NCBI GenBank assembly: GCA_948146395.1
Contig: OX411556.1
Span: forward strand, 5,679,083-5,743,082
Reading direction: 5' to 3'
Length of the DNA: 64,000 nucleotides
From: Fragum whitleyi
Lineage: Eukaryota > Mollusca > Bivalvia > Cardiida > Cardiidae
In this document: piece by piece, positions 55,076 to 64,000 of the stretch
Position numbering within the stretch: position 1 is the first letter of the stretch
Layout: the number at the start of each line of letters is the position of its first letter
Notes under the pieces: model-generated
The model's database searches: none
Told to the model about the DNA's origin: nothing
The model's input: the letters and a program-made list of their open reading frames with translations, nothing else
Made by a program: the position numbers and the translations under genes

Positions 55076-55999
55076 ATCAAGATCTTATATGATACAGCTT
55101 GGTGCATTCGTACTGTGATAGGGTTTTAAGTTTCATTACTAAATTTTAAAGAGAGTTAAAAGAAAAACCACTTCTCTTTACATCTCTTTAAATAGAAATC
55201 GCCGGAAACCTTTGGTCGCGTGAGTTAGCCATACAATTTTCTGTAAAAACAGAGAGCAGTTTCAAAGATTGACGCTTTGTGGCAAAGCATAGTATGTCGC
55301 TACAAATTGTGAAGACACAAACTTCGTTTTTTCATTGATATATCGTTCATTTTCTTAGATATAAATCTCTTAATTAACTTTTTGTAGTTCCTGTAGTTCG
55401 AAAAGACATTTAGTAGATTTTTTTCTATAAACGGATTCTTTCAGACCTTGCAATCGTGAATTCAGTGTGAAATTCTAGAAAAACGATATTGTTCCTTACA
55501 TTTATTTGTTGTTGTTGTTGTTTTTACTACAACATGTAGAGACATAAAGACAATTTGGTTTCAGGAGTAGTTCTCGTACGACAAACGAAATAAATGAGGG
55601 GCGAACATTTATCTTTTGGGAAGAAGTTTCGACTCGATTAACCTCACACTCACGAAGATGAAAACATAATGTTGGACAAACAAACTATCGTTAAGTTACG
55701 ATATTTTGATCACTTTAGACATGAAGTAAGATCGATTGACGACTATGGAATGACAATTTTATATTCAGATCAGAGAAAAATCGACAATGAGCAGATATTT
55801 TCTAATCCGCTATGACCCAATGTCGCTTCGGGGTGCGTTTCTATGTTAATGTTAATGATAATTTGTCATCAGTTCCTATGCTATAAACTTTATTCAATAC
55901 ATAATTTTCTCTCGAATTAATGTTTCTTTACCTTAATTCATACAGATAACCAGGATTCGCTCTTATGAGCAGTGATAACCGTACACTTGTATGCAAACC
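55076..55999. other. No feature supported
   Basis: A short TGT-repeat lies near 55507. No gene seen. Confidence 0.4.
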
Positions 56000-56197
56000 A
56001 CTGGTCAAATTAGCGAATTTGGTCTATATATGCTTCTTATATTATCCTTAGTGTTTGAAATGTATTTGTCAAGTTGTTTGTTTGTATATATGTTTGTTTG
56101 ACCTTGTTGATTTATTGTACATCATTGTTGTGTAACAAGAAACTGTATAGTTTACGTTACTTAAATAAAACATCTATCTATCTATCTATCTATCTAT
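56000..56197 (+). mobile_element. Possible LINE 3' end with (ATCT)n tail
   Basis: A T/G-rich 3'UTR-like stretch leads to TTACTTAAATAAAACATCTA and an (ATCT)n tract at about 56172-56196, resembling the 3' tail of a severely truncated LINE. No coding part remains, so this is tentative. Confidence 0.35.
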
Positions 56198-56344
56198 GTT
56201 ACGAAGAAAGAGCGCAAATTATCGCTCAAGACTGACCAGGGCCGCCTCTTTTGGTAATTGAGAGATTTTCTGTTTTTGAGATGATTTACAATCAATTTTA
56301 AATCCTTTCGTCTGGTTGACATCGATCTTAAACTCACTGCTACC

Positions 56345-56515
56345 CGATTTAACATAACCGTAAACCTATGTGAGATAGCAGTCGGAGGGTGTTATTGTAG
56401 TACAGGTGAAAGAAATACCAGGAATCCATTGTTAGGTGCTCCGGCCGCCGCGATATAACTGCGAAATTGTTGAAAGCGGCGTTAAACCCATTCAAACATC
56501 AAACCAAACCCGATT
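56345..56515 (+). mobile_element. SINE, 5'-truncated
   Basis: GATAGCAGTCGGAGGG, ATACCAGGAATCCATTGTTA, GTGCTCCGGCCGCCGCGATA and GGCGTTAAACCCATTCAAAC match the family. Confidence 0.75.
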
Positions 56516-56617
56516 ATACAATTCGGTGTTCAAAGTGGGACTGGCTTTCGAGTGTTTTGCCTATGAACACACCCCGGCGGCGATAGGGCTCAAATCACGG
56601 ACCTTCAGGTCAAGAGT

Positions 56618-57023
56618 CGTTGGAAACATCGTGAAATTGACATTTTAACTCGGTAAATATCAATTTAAATCGATCCATATATGCTCCATTAATTCATTCC
56701 AAACACTCACTCATAAACGCTCCAAAATCGTGAAAACAATTCAAAATCGTTCAAACGATCATCATTTCTTTTAAATCTATCAAACAATTCCACTATATTT
56801 TTGCTGGTTTGGATTTGAAAGTCTAATTCGTAAGCGAAGACATACAAAAAGGAAGGTACGGGGATAGCTTAAAGGGGGATTTTAAATATTGCTAATTTCG
56901 ACAAATTAGACGAAATTAGCGATAATGAATTATCTCCCTTAAATATCATTCAAAATTCTCTCCACATACTCATTCCGAAATAGTTCCAAAATCATTCAAC
57001 TTGTCATTTACACGATCTTGTTG
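56618..57023. mobile_element. Family A MITE, diverged
   Basis: GGAAACATCGTGAAATTGAC at the left, a shortened core (GCTAATTTCGACAAATTAG), and TTTACACGATCTTGTTGATG at the right. Confidence 0.6.
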
Positions 57024-57396
57024 ATGAAATCTAAAATTCTTTCGCCTTCTCAAGGGAATAAACTTCGTAGACGACGAAACAATTGCCTTTATCAAGATGT
57101 TTCTTCATTTATCACAATGATTTCCGACCTTTATTTCTTCCGGGACGCGAAATATTGGGATAGTATGATGGACACAGTTTATCGTCCCATCCAATAGAAA
57201 ATCAGTTTGTTAATTGGACATTCCGGGTCAAAAACTGGTGATCTTTGAAGTAAAACAATCTACGTATTCGACTGATTTCCCATGGTCATGCCATTTGGTC
57301 GAGAAATGCAGGTGCAATTAAGGTTGCACTTCTTCTTTTCAACTTGAAAGACTTTAATAACACTTTAGAACACAACGCAAACGGTGCACCATAGGC

Positions 57397-57732
57397 AGGT
57401 CGTGAAATTGACATTAATCTCAATTAAAACCATTCTCAATCATTCACTCGGCACTCCATTCAATCATTCCAAACACTCACTCTTACCGTTCAAAAACGCT
57501 CCAAACGTAATAAAATGATAGGATAAACAACTTCATTCAAAATAAATATAGCCAGAAATAATGGCGATTTAACTGAAATTATTCAAATTATGAGCATCCT
57601 GAACAAAATTAGCGATATGGGATTACATCCCTCGAATTTCACTCAAAACTCATTGCACTCATTCAATTTCATTCCATTCCGAAATAATTCCAAAGTCATT
57701 CACCTTGTCAATTCACGACGTTTTTAACTGTA
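57397..57732. mobile_element. Family A MITE, internally deleted
   Basis: GTCGTGAAATTGACATTAAT to …TCACGACGTTTTTAACTG-TA, only 336 bp; one half of the core palindrome and its flank are missing. Confidence 0.62.
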
Positions 57733-58518
57733 CTTGAAATATATGTTGTGGGAAATTGTTTAGCTAAGTTTGGACCAACATAAGGACAGATTGCTGGACA
57801 GACTGATAGAAGAATCGCCAGATTTAATTCGCAAAATTAATGTACACCCCCCCCACTTCCCCACATACTCATCCGAGTCAAACTGATTTACATTCCGGGT
57901 GGAGAAAATCGTTTTGCTTCCCATGTTTTTCCTTATTCACATGTGAAATAGATTAATGGTATGCAAAACTAACGATAGGTTTGATACCACTAAATCTAGG
58001 ACGATTAGAAACATGAAATATGCCCATAAGGAACAGAAATATTTTATAGAATATATCTTTAATTTTCATATTAACAAAAGAAGAATGGAAAAAATGTATG
58101 TCAAATTAAAAAAAAAATCCAATCGAAAATAAACATTCACTCAATCTAATGACAAAAGAAACCTTGCGTGTTAAAGGTTACAGAAATAAAGAAAGGAAAA
58201 AAAAGGATAATTGTGCTTATAAAAAAAATGTCTAAATTGTCTTTCACTTAAATCAATCTTCTCTTGGAAAAACAGTTTGGCGTAGATGTTTTCTTTTCGA
58301 TGAATACAAAGATTTGTCTAAATCAAATAGCATTACACATCCTTTTTCTTTGGCACTCCTATAGAACATCTTTTCATAAAATGGAACGAGTCCCAGCCTC
58401 GTTTAAGTATTAACAAATTGCTCTAATTGAAACTAATTGAGAATATTTCACTTTATGTTTATGCACATTTTGGCAATAAGTCTATTTTGGTATTATTGTC
58501 TATATTACTCTTACGGTA
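57733..58518. other. No feature supported
   Basis: AT-rich DNA with A-rich runs; no gene seen. Confidence 0.4.
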
Positions 58519-58674
58519 GTGGACCTGTAATAGTTCCGCAACGTTTCGGAAGTTATGATTTTTAACAGTGTTTACCGAGGTTTCCTAATGCGTTTCACTA
58601 GGAAACCTTGGTAAACATTGTCAAATTTAATGAGTTCCAAGATGTTGCGTAACTATTATGGTTCCAAAGGACCA
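58519..58674. repeat. Palindromic MITE-like hairpin
   Basis: TGTTTACCGAGGTTTCCTA (58569-58587) pairs with 58599-58617 at 18 of 19 positions. Outer segments (AATAGTTCCGCAACG against CGTAACTATTATGGTT) extend the imperfect palindrome to about 155 bp. Confidence 0.6.
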
Positions 58675-58707
58675 TCACATCAAAATAAGGTTTTGATTAG
58701 TCAAAAT

Positions 58708-58713
58708 TTTATT
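58708..58713 (-). terminator. Possible polyadenylation signal for the peptide gene
   Basis: AATAAA on the minus strand, about 350 bp past the stop codon at 59060. It is the first good hexamer I noticed downstream. Confidence 0.35.
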
Positions 58714-59059
58714 TGCGTGACCTAAGCTTCACTCGTTAAATATATAAAATCCCACTCTTTAACCCATTCATGATGTCCAATACATATTTTAATTAAACAC
58801 AAGGTAGAGAATTAAAGGGAGGCTAAGATAATCCTGAACAGACGTGCAGTCTTATCTATGCCTGTACTTGTTGCTCTCTGCTTAATATTTGTAACAGAAG
58901 CATAAGACAGATGGATTGTACTCTCTTGAATTTCAGCAAATTGTTTGAACCAAAATTTAATTTCAGTAGAATTAAGGTTGTATCTTCAAGAAATATGATG
59001 CACTAAGGTCGGTGGTGTGTTATGTGTAATGGAATGAATCGTAAGTGGTTAGATAAATG

Positions 59060-59422
59060 TTAATTTTTCAAGTCCTTTTCTCGCTTTGCAAAGTCTTGTG
59101 CGTTGAAATCCCAGGCCGGAAATCGGAATGAAGGGTACCAGTTAAAAGATTTCGTATTGTCATCGCCGAAGTCGCGTTTGTACGTGCCAATTATGTTTCT
59201 CCAATCGACCCACGGACTCTGTCGGATGCCAAGTCGGGTTGGTACCTCGCCGAATCTTTTTCTAAAGTTATTTTTCCAGTTTTGGTATAGATGGGAACCA
59301 CTAAAATACTTTCCGGGTGTAAAGGAATTTCCGCCTTCTTCAAGTCCAAATGGTGCGCAATGAACAGAAATTAACAGAAAGGGGAAAATAAAGATGAAAA
59401 TTGTTGAAACTGTTGATTTCAT
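59060..59422 (-). CDS. Secreted peptide precursor (neuropeptide-like), host gene
   Basis: The CDS has 120 codons and an ATG in good context (A at -3). Residues 1-22 form a clear signal peptide: basic start, hydrophobic FIFIFPFLLIS core, cleavage likely near HC-A. The mature part has no cysteine, is Trp/Phe/Asn-rich, and contains dibasic sites RKR (54-56), KR (82-83) and KR (113-114). These would release peptides of about 30, 25 and 29 residues; none has Gly before the dibasic site, so no amidation is predicted. A splice acceptor (TCTCTTTTCAG) lies 48 bp upstream of the ATG, so the 5'UTR is probably split. I cannot match it to a named peptide family. It could also be a venom-like, antimicrobial or shell-matrix peptide precursor. 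It is the best host-gene candidate here. Confidence 0.72.
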   Translation of the reverse strand: MKSTVSTIFIFIFPFLLISVHCAPFGLEEGGNSFTPGKYFSGSHLYQNWKNNFRKRFGEVPTRLGIRQSPWVDWRNIIGTYKRDFGDDNTKSFNWYPSFRFPAWDFNAQDFAKREKDLKN

Positions 59423-59470
59423 GTTGTCTTGTTTCTGAACTGGCTTTTTCTTTTCTTGGATAGGAACAAC
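59423..59470 (-). other. 5'UTR part of the coding exon, after a splice acceptor
   Basis: On the minus strand a pyrimidine-rich ATTGTCTCTTTTCAG ends at 59471. The exon then runs 48 nt to the ATG. The upstream exon and its donor were not located. Confidence 0.55.
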
Positions 59471-59495
59471 CTGAAAAGAGACAATTTCAATAAAT

Positions 59496-59635
59496 AATAC
59501 GTACTTAGTGTATTATATGAAATAAAATATCTATCGAGGTTTGGAGAATTGATAATTGTCGAGGCTCTGTCGAGACAATTATCAATTCTCACAACCGAGT
59601 TAGATATTTCTTTCATACAATACACTAAGTACGTA
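59496..59635. repeat. Palindrome in left foldback arm
   Basis: CGTACTTAGTGTATTATATG (59500 on) to CATACAATACACTAAGTACG (to about 59634), with inner GATAATTGTCGAGGC/TCGAGACAATTATC. Confidence 0.8.
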
Positions 59636-59848
59636 TTGTATTTATTTTATAACCTCTATTTGTCTTTTTTTCGTCGATGTTTCTAACTGAAATGCTAGTT
59701 TCTAAAAATAACCGTATAATATCATTGTTCTAAAAATAACTATGTGATATCATAAAAAATATCATATGGATGTTATCACACAGATATCACACAGATATTT
59801 GTATAGTTATAAGATAAAACTATCGTATGGATTTATTTAAATATTAGA

Positions 59849-60235
59849 TACAGTTAACAACATCGTAAAATTGACATTTGCCTGATCAAAACAATTCCAA
59901 ATCGCTTAATACTCTACGCTCGATTCGTTTATTGCAAATACTTACTCAAGCCATTAAAATGCAACAAAAGAAGCTTCAAAATCGATCAAATTATGTCACC
60001 AAATTTATCAATAAATGTGATTTGCAAAGCGTCTGTTTAGCCAAAAAAATATACACAAGCAGATGTGTTTTTTTTTCCATCAAAGGAAGTTAATACATCA
60101 TCTCTAATTTGGACAAAGCTAGTGATTTTTAATACCTGCCTTAAATTTCACTCAAATCTCGCTTCGTACACTCATTCAATATCATTCCAAAATCGTTCCA
60201 AAATCATTTCAACTTGTCCTTTTCACGACATTATG
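59849..60235. mobile_element. Family A MITE inside foldback
   Basis: TA-CAGTTAACAACATCGTAAA to about CTTTTCACGACATTATGA; the core is degraded. Confidence 0.62.
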
Positions 60236-60245
60236 ATATTGCAAG

Positions 60246-60616
60246 ATGAATTCAATTCGAATAAGTGAGTGGAGCGAGTTTTATTTTAAGGAAGTAATGC
60301 GATAATTTCGTCCTAACTGGACGAAACTATTTTACCTCCCTTTAAAATAATAAAATATGTATATAAGTGTAATGAATTGTTTTCTTTTTCTTAACGAACC
60401 AATCAAACGCTTGTGGAATCGAATTAAGTCAGTGAAAATCGTGGATTTTTCTAATATTTTTCATTTTGAATGCAGATGTCAATTTTTCTTTTTATTATTT
60501 GGGTGTTTTTTACTGGTTTAAGCGAGTGTTCGGAATGAATAAATGGAGCGCTGATTAAGCGATTGAGAATGGATTTGATCGGAAAGAGAGTCAATTTCAC
60601 AATGTAATCAACAGTG
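60246..60616. mobile_element. Family A MITE inside foldback, second copy
   Basis: It starts within an arm (AATAAGTGAGTGGAGCGAGT). Its core has CGATAATTTCGTCCTAACTG with its complement, followed by ATTTTACCTCCCTTTAAAAT, a GGAGCGCTGATTAAGCG arm and TTTCACAATGTAATCAACAG. Confidence 0.6.
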
Positions 60617-60944
60617 CGCCACGTGAGATATTGACACTTTCTTAAAAGGCCTTTCGGTCAGTTATCTTTAAAAAAAAACACTCACGGTACATTATAACTT
60701 GTTACATGTAATCTCACTGCCAAAGCAACATACTATCCCTTGATCTTGTTCATACGTAGCCTCATCGGGTCTTCTTTTTATCTTATAACTATACGAATAT
60801 CTGTGTGATAACATATTGTATGATATTTTTATGATATCACATAGTTATTTTTAGAACAATGATATAATGCGAATATTTTTAGGAACTAGCATTTAAGTAA
60901 GAAACATCAACGAAAACAAGACAATTGGAGGTTATAAGATAAGT

Positions 60945-61088
60945 ATAATATATACTTAGTGTATTGTATGAAAAAATATCTAACTTGATTGTGAGAATCG
61001 ATAATTGTCTCGGCAAAGCCTCGACAATTTTCAATTCTCCCAACCTCTTTAGATATTCTTTTTCATATAATACACTAAGTACGTATTA
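60945..61088. repeat. Palindrome in right foldback arm
   Basis: TATACTTAGTGTATTGTATG to CATATAATACACTAAGTACG, with the loop CTCGGCAAAGCCTCG. Confidence 0.8.
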
Positions 61089-61972
61089 AATATTTAACAT
61101 AATCGTGCTGTCTTTCATTTAAGATTGAAGAATCATTCATTTGGTGAATGACAATTTTTTTTTCAATCGTCTCTACCCCACTCATAGCATTTGGTTATAG
61201 CCTGATCTTAGCTTTGAAGACAAAGTGAACATTTAGCCAAGACTAAATTAGAATTCTAGAATGGTACAGAAAGATTTCAAGAAGTAAATAATTCATCTTG
61301 AAAAAATGTCAAATGAGAATCTAATTTAAACAGTATTCATGCGAGGACTTATAAGTAACGCCGAACTTCACAAAGGTCAAAGTGTGGAGAGCTAAGCGGA
61401 AATACTAGATGGCTTTGAACCTTCGGTTGACGGTATATGTACATTTGTATTTAGTGATGATATATCACGGTAAATGCTCTTTGATGTTAAAATTATTTCC
61501 GTAGTCACGACTCCTCCATCCTGAGATGTTCTAATAATTTCACAAATAAAAACAAAGCATCTACTGTGATTTTACGATATGATATAGCCTCACGCAGTGA
61601 AAGTGCTTTGATATTGAATCCATTTTTGAGCATTGCAATTTTCGAGGAAATCCAGGTACATGTAGTTACTGAGATCGTTGGCCTTTGTCAATTTTTTTAA
61701 AGAGGTGAAGATAGTATTTGTTAATTTCATTGAGGTATGAAACTAAAAGACCATGTGAATACGCGAATATTATTCTGATGTATTAAAATTTAATACCACG
61801 AAGAAAATATTTATCCATAATGAGACATACTTGTGAAGGACTATTTCAAGAAAACCTACAAAATAGGTACGTACTCAAAATTATTTCCATGAAAAAGCCA
61901 AACAAAAATACATGAATCTTGATGGATACAACTTAAATAAAATGTTTTCCTTTGGTGTTTTACCACATTTAT
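61089..61972. other. No gene supported
   Basis: It may belong to the intron or upstream region of the minus-strand peptide gene. No exon could be identified. Confidence 0.4.
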
Positions 61973-62008
61973 AGGCCAGGAAATCCCTCTCGCGGAATTT
62001 CCTGGCCT
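61973..62008. repeat. Perfect 12-bp hairpin
   Basis: AGGCCAGGAAAT and ATTTCCTGGCCT are separated by 12 bases. Confidence 0.75.
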
Positions 62009-62161
62009 CTAGCAACCATGAGTGAATTTCAAGAACTACTGTAAAGAAACTGTTAGCCTAGATGTCCACTCTAATATCCGAGTCCGTCAAAGGTTGTCGT
62101 TCCCGAATGAAAACCGCGCATTGTCTTTTTTTCCACGCCCATAGTAGATCGATAATAAAAG

Positions 62162-62202
62162 ATGACGCCATCAAGTCACAATAATATGACGTCATCGAGT
62201 CA
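62162..62202. promoter_or_regulatory. Direct repeat with CRE-like sites
   Basis: ATGACGCCATCAAGTCA (62162-62178) and ATGACGTCATCGAGTCA (62186-62202) match at 15 of 17 positions, 24 bp apart. The second holds the perfect CRE TGACGTCA (62187-62194). They lie about 2.7 kb upstream of the minus-strand peptide CDS. A role in its promoter is speculative. Confidence 0.35.
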
Positions 62203-62344
62203 AAGCAGAAGGTGCAGACTGTACGAGAGTGGGGGGTTGAAGAAAAAAAAGCAGTTGTTGATGGATTACAGAAATGTATTATTTACAGCCTTTATTTATT
62301 CTGTAGGTACGTTTTTAGCTGCAGCTTTTCAAGGTGAAATTTAA

Positions 62345-63879
62345 CCATTAGACTTTGTCGTGATTTCAAATGTCGAACGTGTTTTGCTAAATACCTTTCA
62401 CAAACGTAGTACAAGGAATCATTGTCTAAATTGTCCAAAGAGTTACAATACAAAGTACCTTACATATTTTACAATTAGCTTATTAGCTGTCTGGACACTT
62501 TTTACATGTATTATCAAATTTCCACACCAAAATGATTTGAGGTACATTTGTCTGTTTTTTCGAACCTTAAACTATGTGTGAATCAAATGCCAATGCTCAT
62601 TCATATATGGCAATTAGATGTTGAATAAATTCTGTCGACATTCTTGATAAAATCTTTGTCTAATGATTTTTTCCACAAATTGTAGGGTATCTTTAAGTAC
62701 CTTTAAATATCTTTAAATGGAATTTCTGTAAAAGTGTGGTATTGATATTTCTGAACCCTATACAAGAAAACATTCAAAACTGTCTGAAAATACGCCCAAA
62801 ACAAACAACTAATCCTTCAAAATGAATTTTTCAGATACTTTCTTCGTTGTAAAAGCACGAATACATGTATCAAATTCTTTAATTATATTTGAATCCATGC
62901 TTCAACAAAAACAAATTTTACGGCGTGATTATTTCTGAGCATGTGCACAAATTGATCCCACATTTAATACTCGTAAACGTGAAAATAATGATGTGGTCAC
63001 TCTTATGTTTGAACAAATTAAATCAATAGACATGATAGATATGAAGAGGAAGTACTTTGACTTCATAGCATATGAAACTCAAATCCTGACCTAGGGGTGT
63101 TGAATTACTATGCCCGACCTGCCCGTCACGTGCCTTTTTCCCTGCGATCAAGTACAGTTTTTGATGCAACTTGTCCGTGGCCAAGTTAATAGCAGGACAA
63201 ATCTTGAAATGATTCTATATAGATAGAAGAGGTTAATTTGTCTGATATTTTAATACAAAAAGAAAACACTATTTTTAACGAAGAGATTGTCTTTCTCCAG
63301 CAATTTCATCTTTAAAAATAATGTTTATTAAAAATATGTATTCTGTTTTTGTGGACACAATCATTTTGATCTTGGACAAATAGGAATTCATATTTTACTT
63401 GTTCAGAGACGAGTGGGAAAAAGTCGTTTTTCCACACCCCTGGGTAAGCCTGGCCACAAACGTATTCTTACAGTGTATTTAGGTGTTTGGTTCCATATAT
63501 TTAAAATTAGAAGAAAAAAAATCTCCATTTTTTGAAATAAAGCAATAAGGGCGACAACCATTTCACATGATTACAAAAATACTAGCCCAAATTCAGCTCT
63601 TATAAATTCTCTTATTAATTTTGGTCGCATAACAACGACTTAAACAAAGTTGGTCACTTGAACGGAACAAAGTTCGCGTTCATCATTGATATAAATCCCC
63701 TTTTTGTTCATAGATAGATTGCTTTAACGTGATCTGAGTCGCTAATTTAATTAAATCTATAAGCACTCCATTATGGTCATTGTGGATTACATCTGTGCGA
63801 ATGTGAGTAGTTTACTGAAAGTGCGGCGATATGAACGTCGAAGGTTTGACAGATAGTAACATAGTGGAAATGGCACTAA
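62345..63879. other. No feature supported
   Basis: AT-rich; short ORFs without recognisable domains. Confidence 0.4.
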
Positions 63880-64000
63880 TCTAGAACAAAACCATTCATA
63901 ATCGTTGGCGCTCCATTTATTCGATCCATATACTCACTCAAACCATTAAAAAACGTTCCATTTTTTATCAAAAACACTTCAAAATGGTTCAAAACAATCA
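63880..64000. mobile_element. Family A MITE, runs off the window
   Basis: AACAAAACCATTCATAATCG, GCGCTCCATTTATTC and ACTCACTCAAACCATTAAAA match the family A left arm; the terminal repeat is eroded. Confidence 0.5.

Larger units (their letters stand above)
59495..61088. mobile_element. Large foldback element with hairpin-bearing arms
   Basis: The left arm (59495-59819) and right arm (about 60777-61088) are inverted copies at roughly 90% identity. Each arm itself contains a ~140-bp palindrome (TACGTACTTAGTGTATTATA … complement), so the element is a palindrome of palindromes. The ~950 bp between the arms is filled by two family A MITEs. No coding capacity. Confidence 0.75.

Noticed and set aside
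62162..62344. 60-codon ORF with a hydrophobic C-terminus
   Set aside because: It starts within the CRE-like direct repeat and has no supporting feature.

Overview
The window is eukaryotic nuclear DNA, AT-rich and gene-poor. It most resembles a mollusc, probably a bivalve: it has tRNA-derived SINEs ending in 'GGCGTTAAAC..ATTCAATC', degenerate 'GTCCGTCGTCC'-type repeats, palindromic MITEs with 'GGGAGGTAAT/ATTACCTCCC' cores, and Ty3/Gypsy, Tc1, piggyBac-like and hAT-like elements. The organism call is an inference from repeat style, not from a diagnostic gene.

Positions 1-13696 hold two tandem copies of one very young Ty3/Gypsy LTR retrotransposon, offset by exactly 9526 bp and sharing one LTR (about 8224-9258). 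Copy 1 is intact from its leader through gag (2386-3513) and a full-length pol (to 7919) to the LTR; its first ~267 internal bases and 5' LTR lie outside the window. Copy 2 has a complete leader and gag, but a deletion removed everything from early pol to the last 33 bp of the 3' LTR, leaving Gag plus protease. A CCCAAAC heptamer ending at the gag stop, followed by a possible pseudoknot, points to -1 ribosomal frameshifting.

Positions 13.7-41.7 kb are a repeat graveyard: a TA-flanked palindromic MITE family ('family A', about 19 full or partial copies in the whole window), piggyBac-like MITEs, a solo LTR, SINEs, tRNA-like relics, a 780 bp duplicated segment, a 45-bp minisatellite of about 34 units (32.19-33.73 kb), and a 5'-truncated, broken LINE (35.35-38.05 kb).

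Positions 41.7-51.9 kb are nested elements: a ~5 kb hAT-like element holding a giant imperfect inverted repeat whose arms carry the same small ORF; an element with iterated terminal repeats; and a dead Tc1 element (48404-51483) interrupted by another DNA element and abutted by a family A MITE that shares its TA.

Positions 51.9-64 kb continue with many family A MITEs. They also contain the only convincing host gene, a minus-strand CDS (59060-59422) for a 120-residue secreted, dibasic-site-containing peptide precursor, with a good splice acceptor in its 5'UTR. A large foldback element (59495-61088) begins 24 bp upstream of that acceptor.
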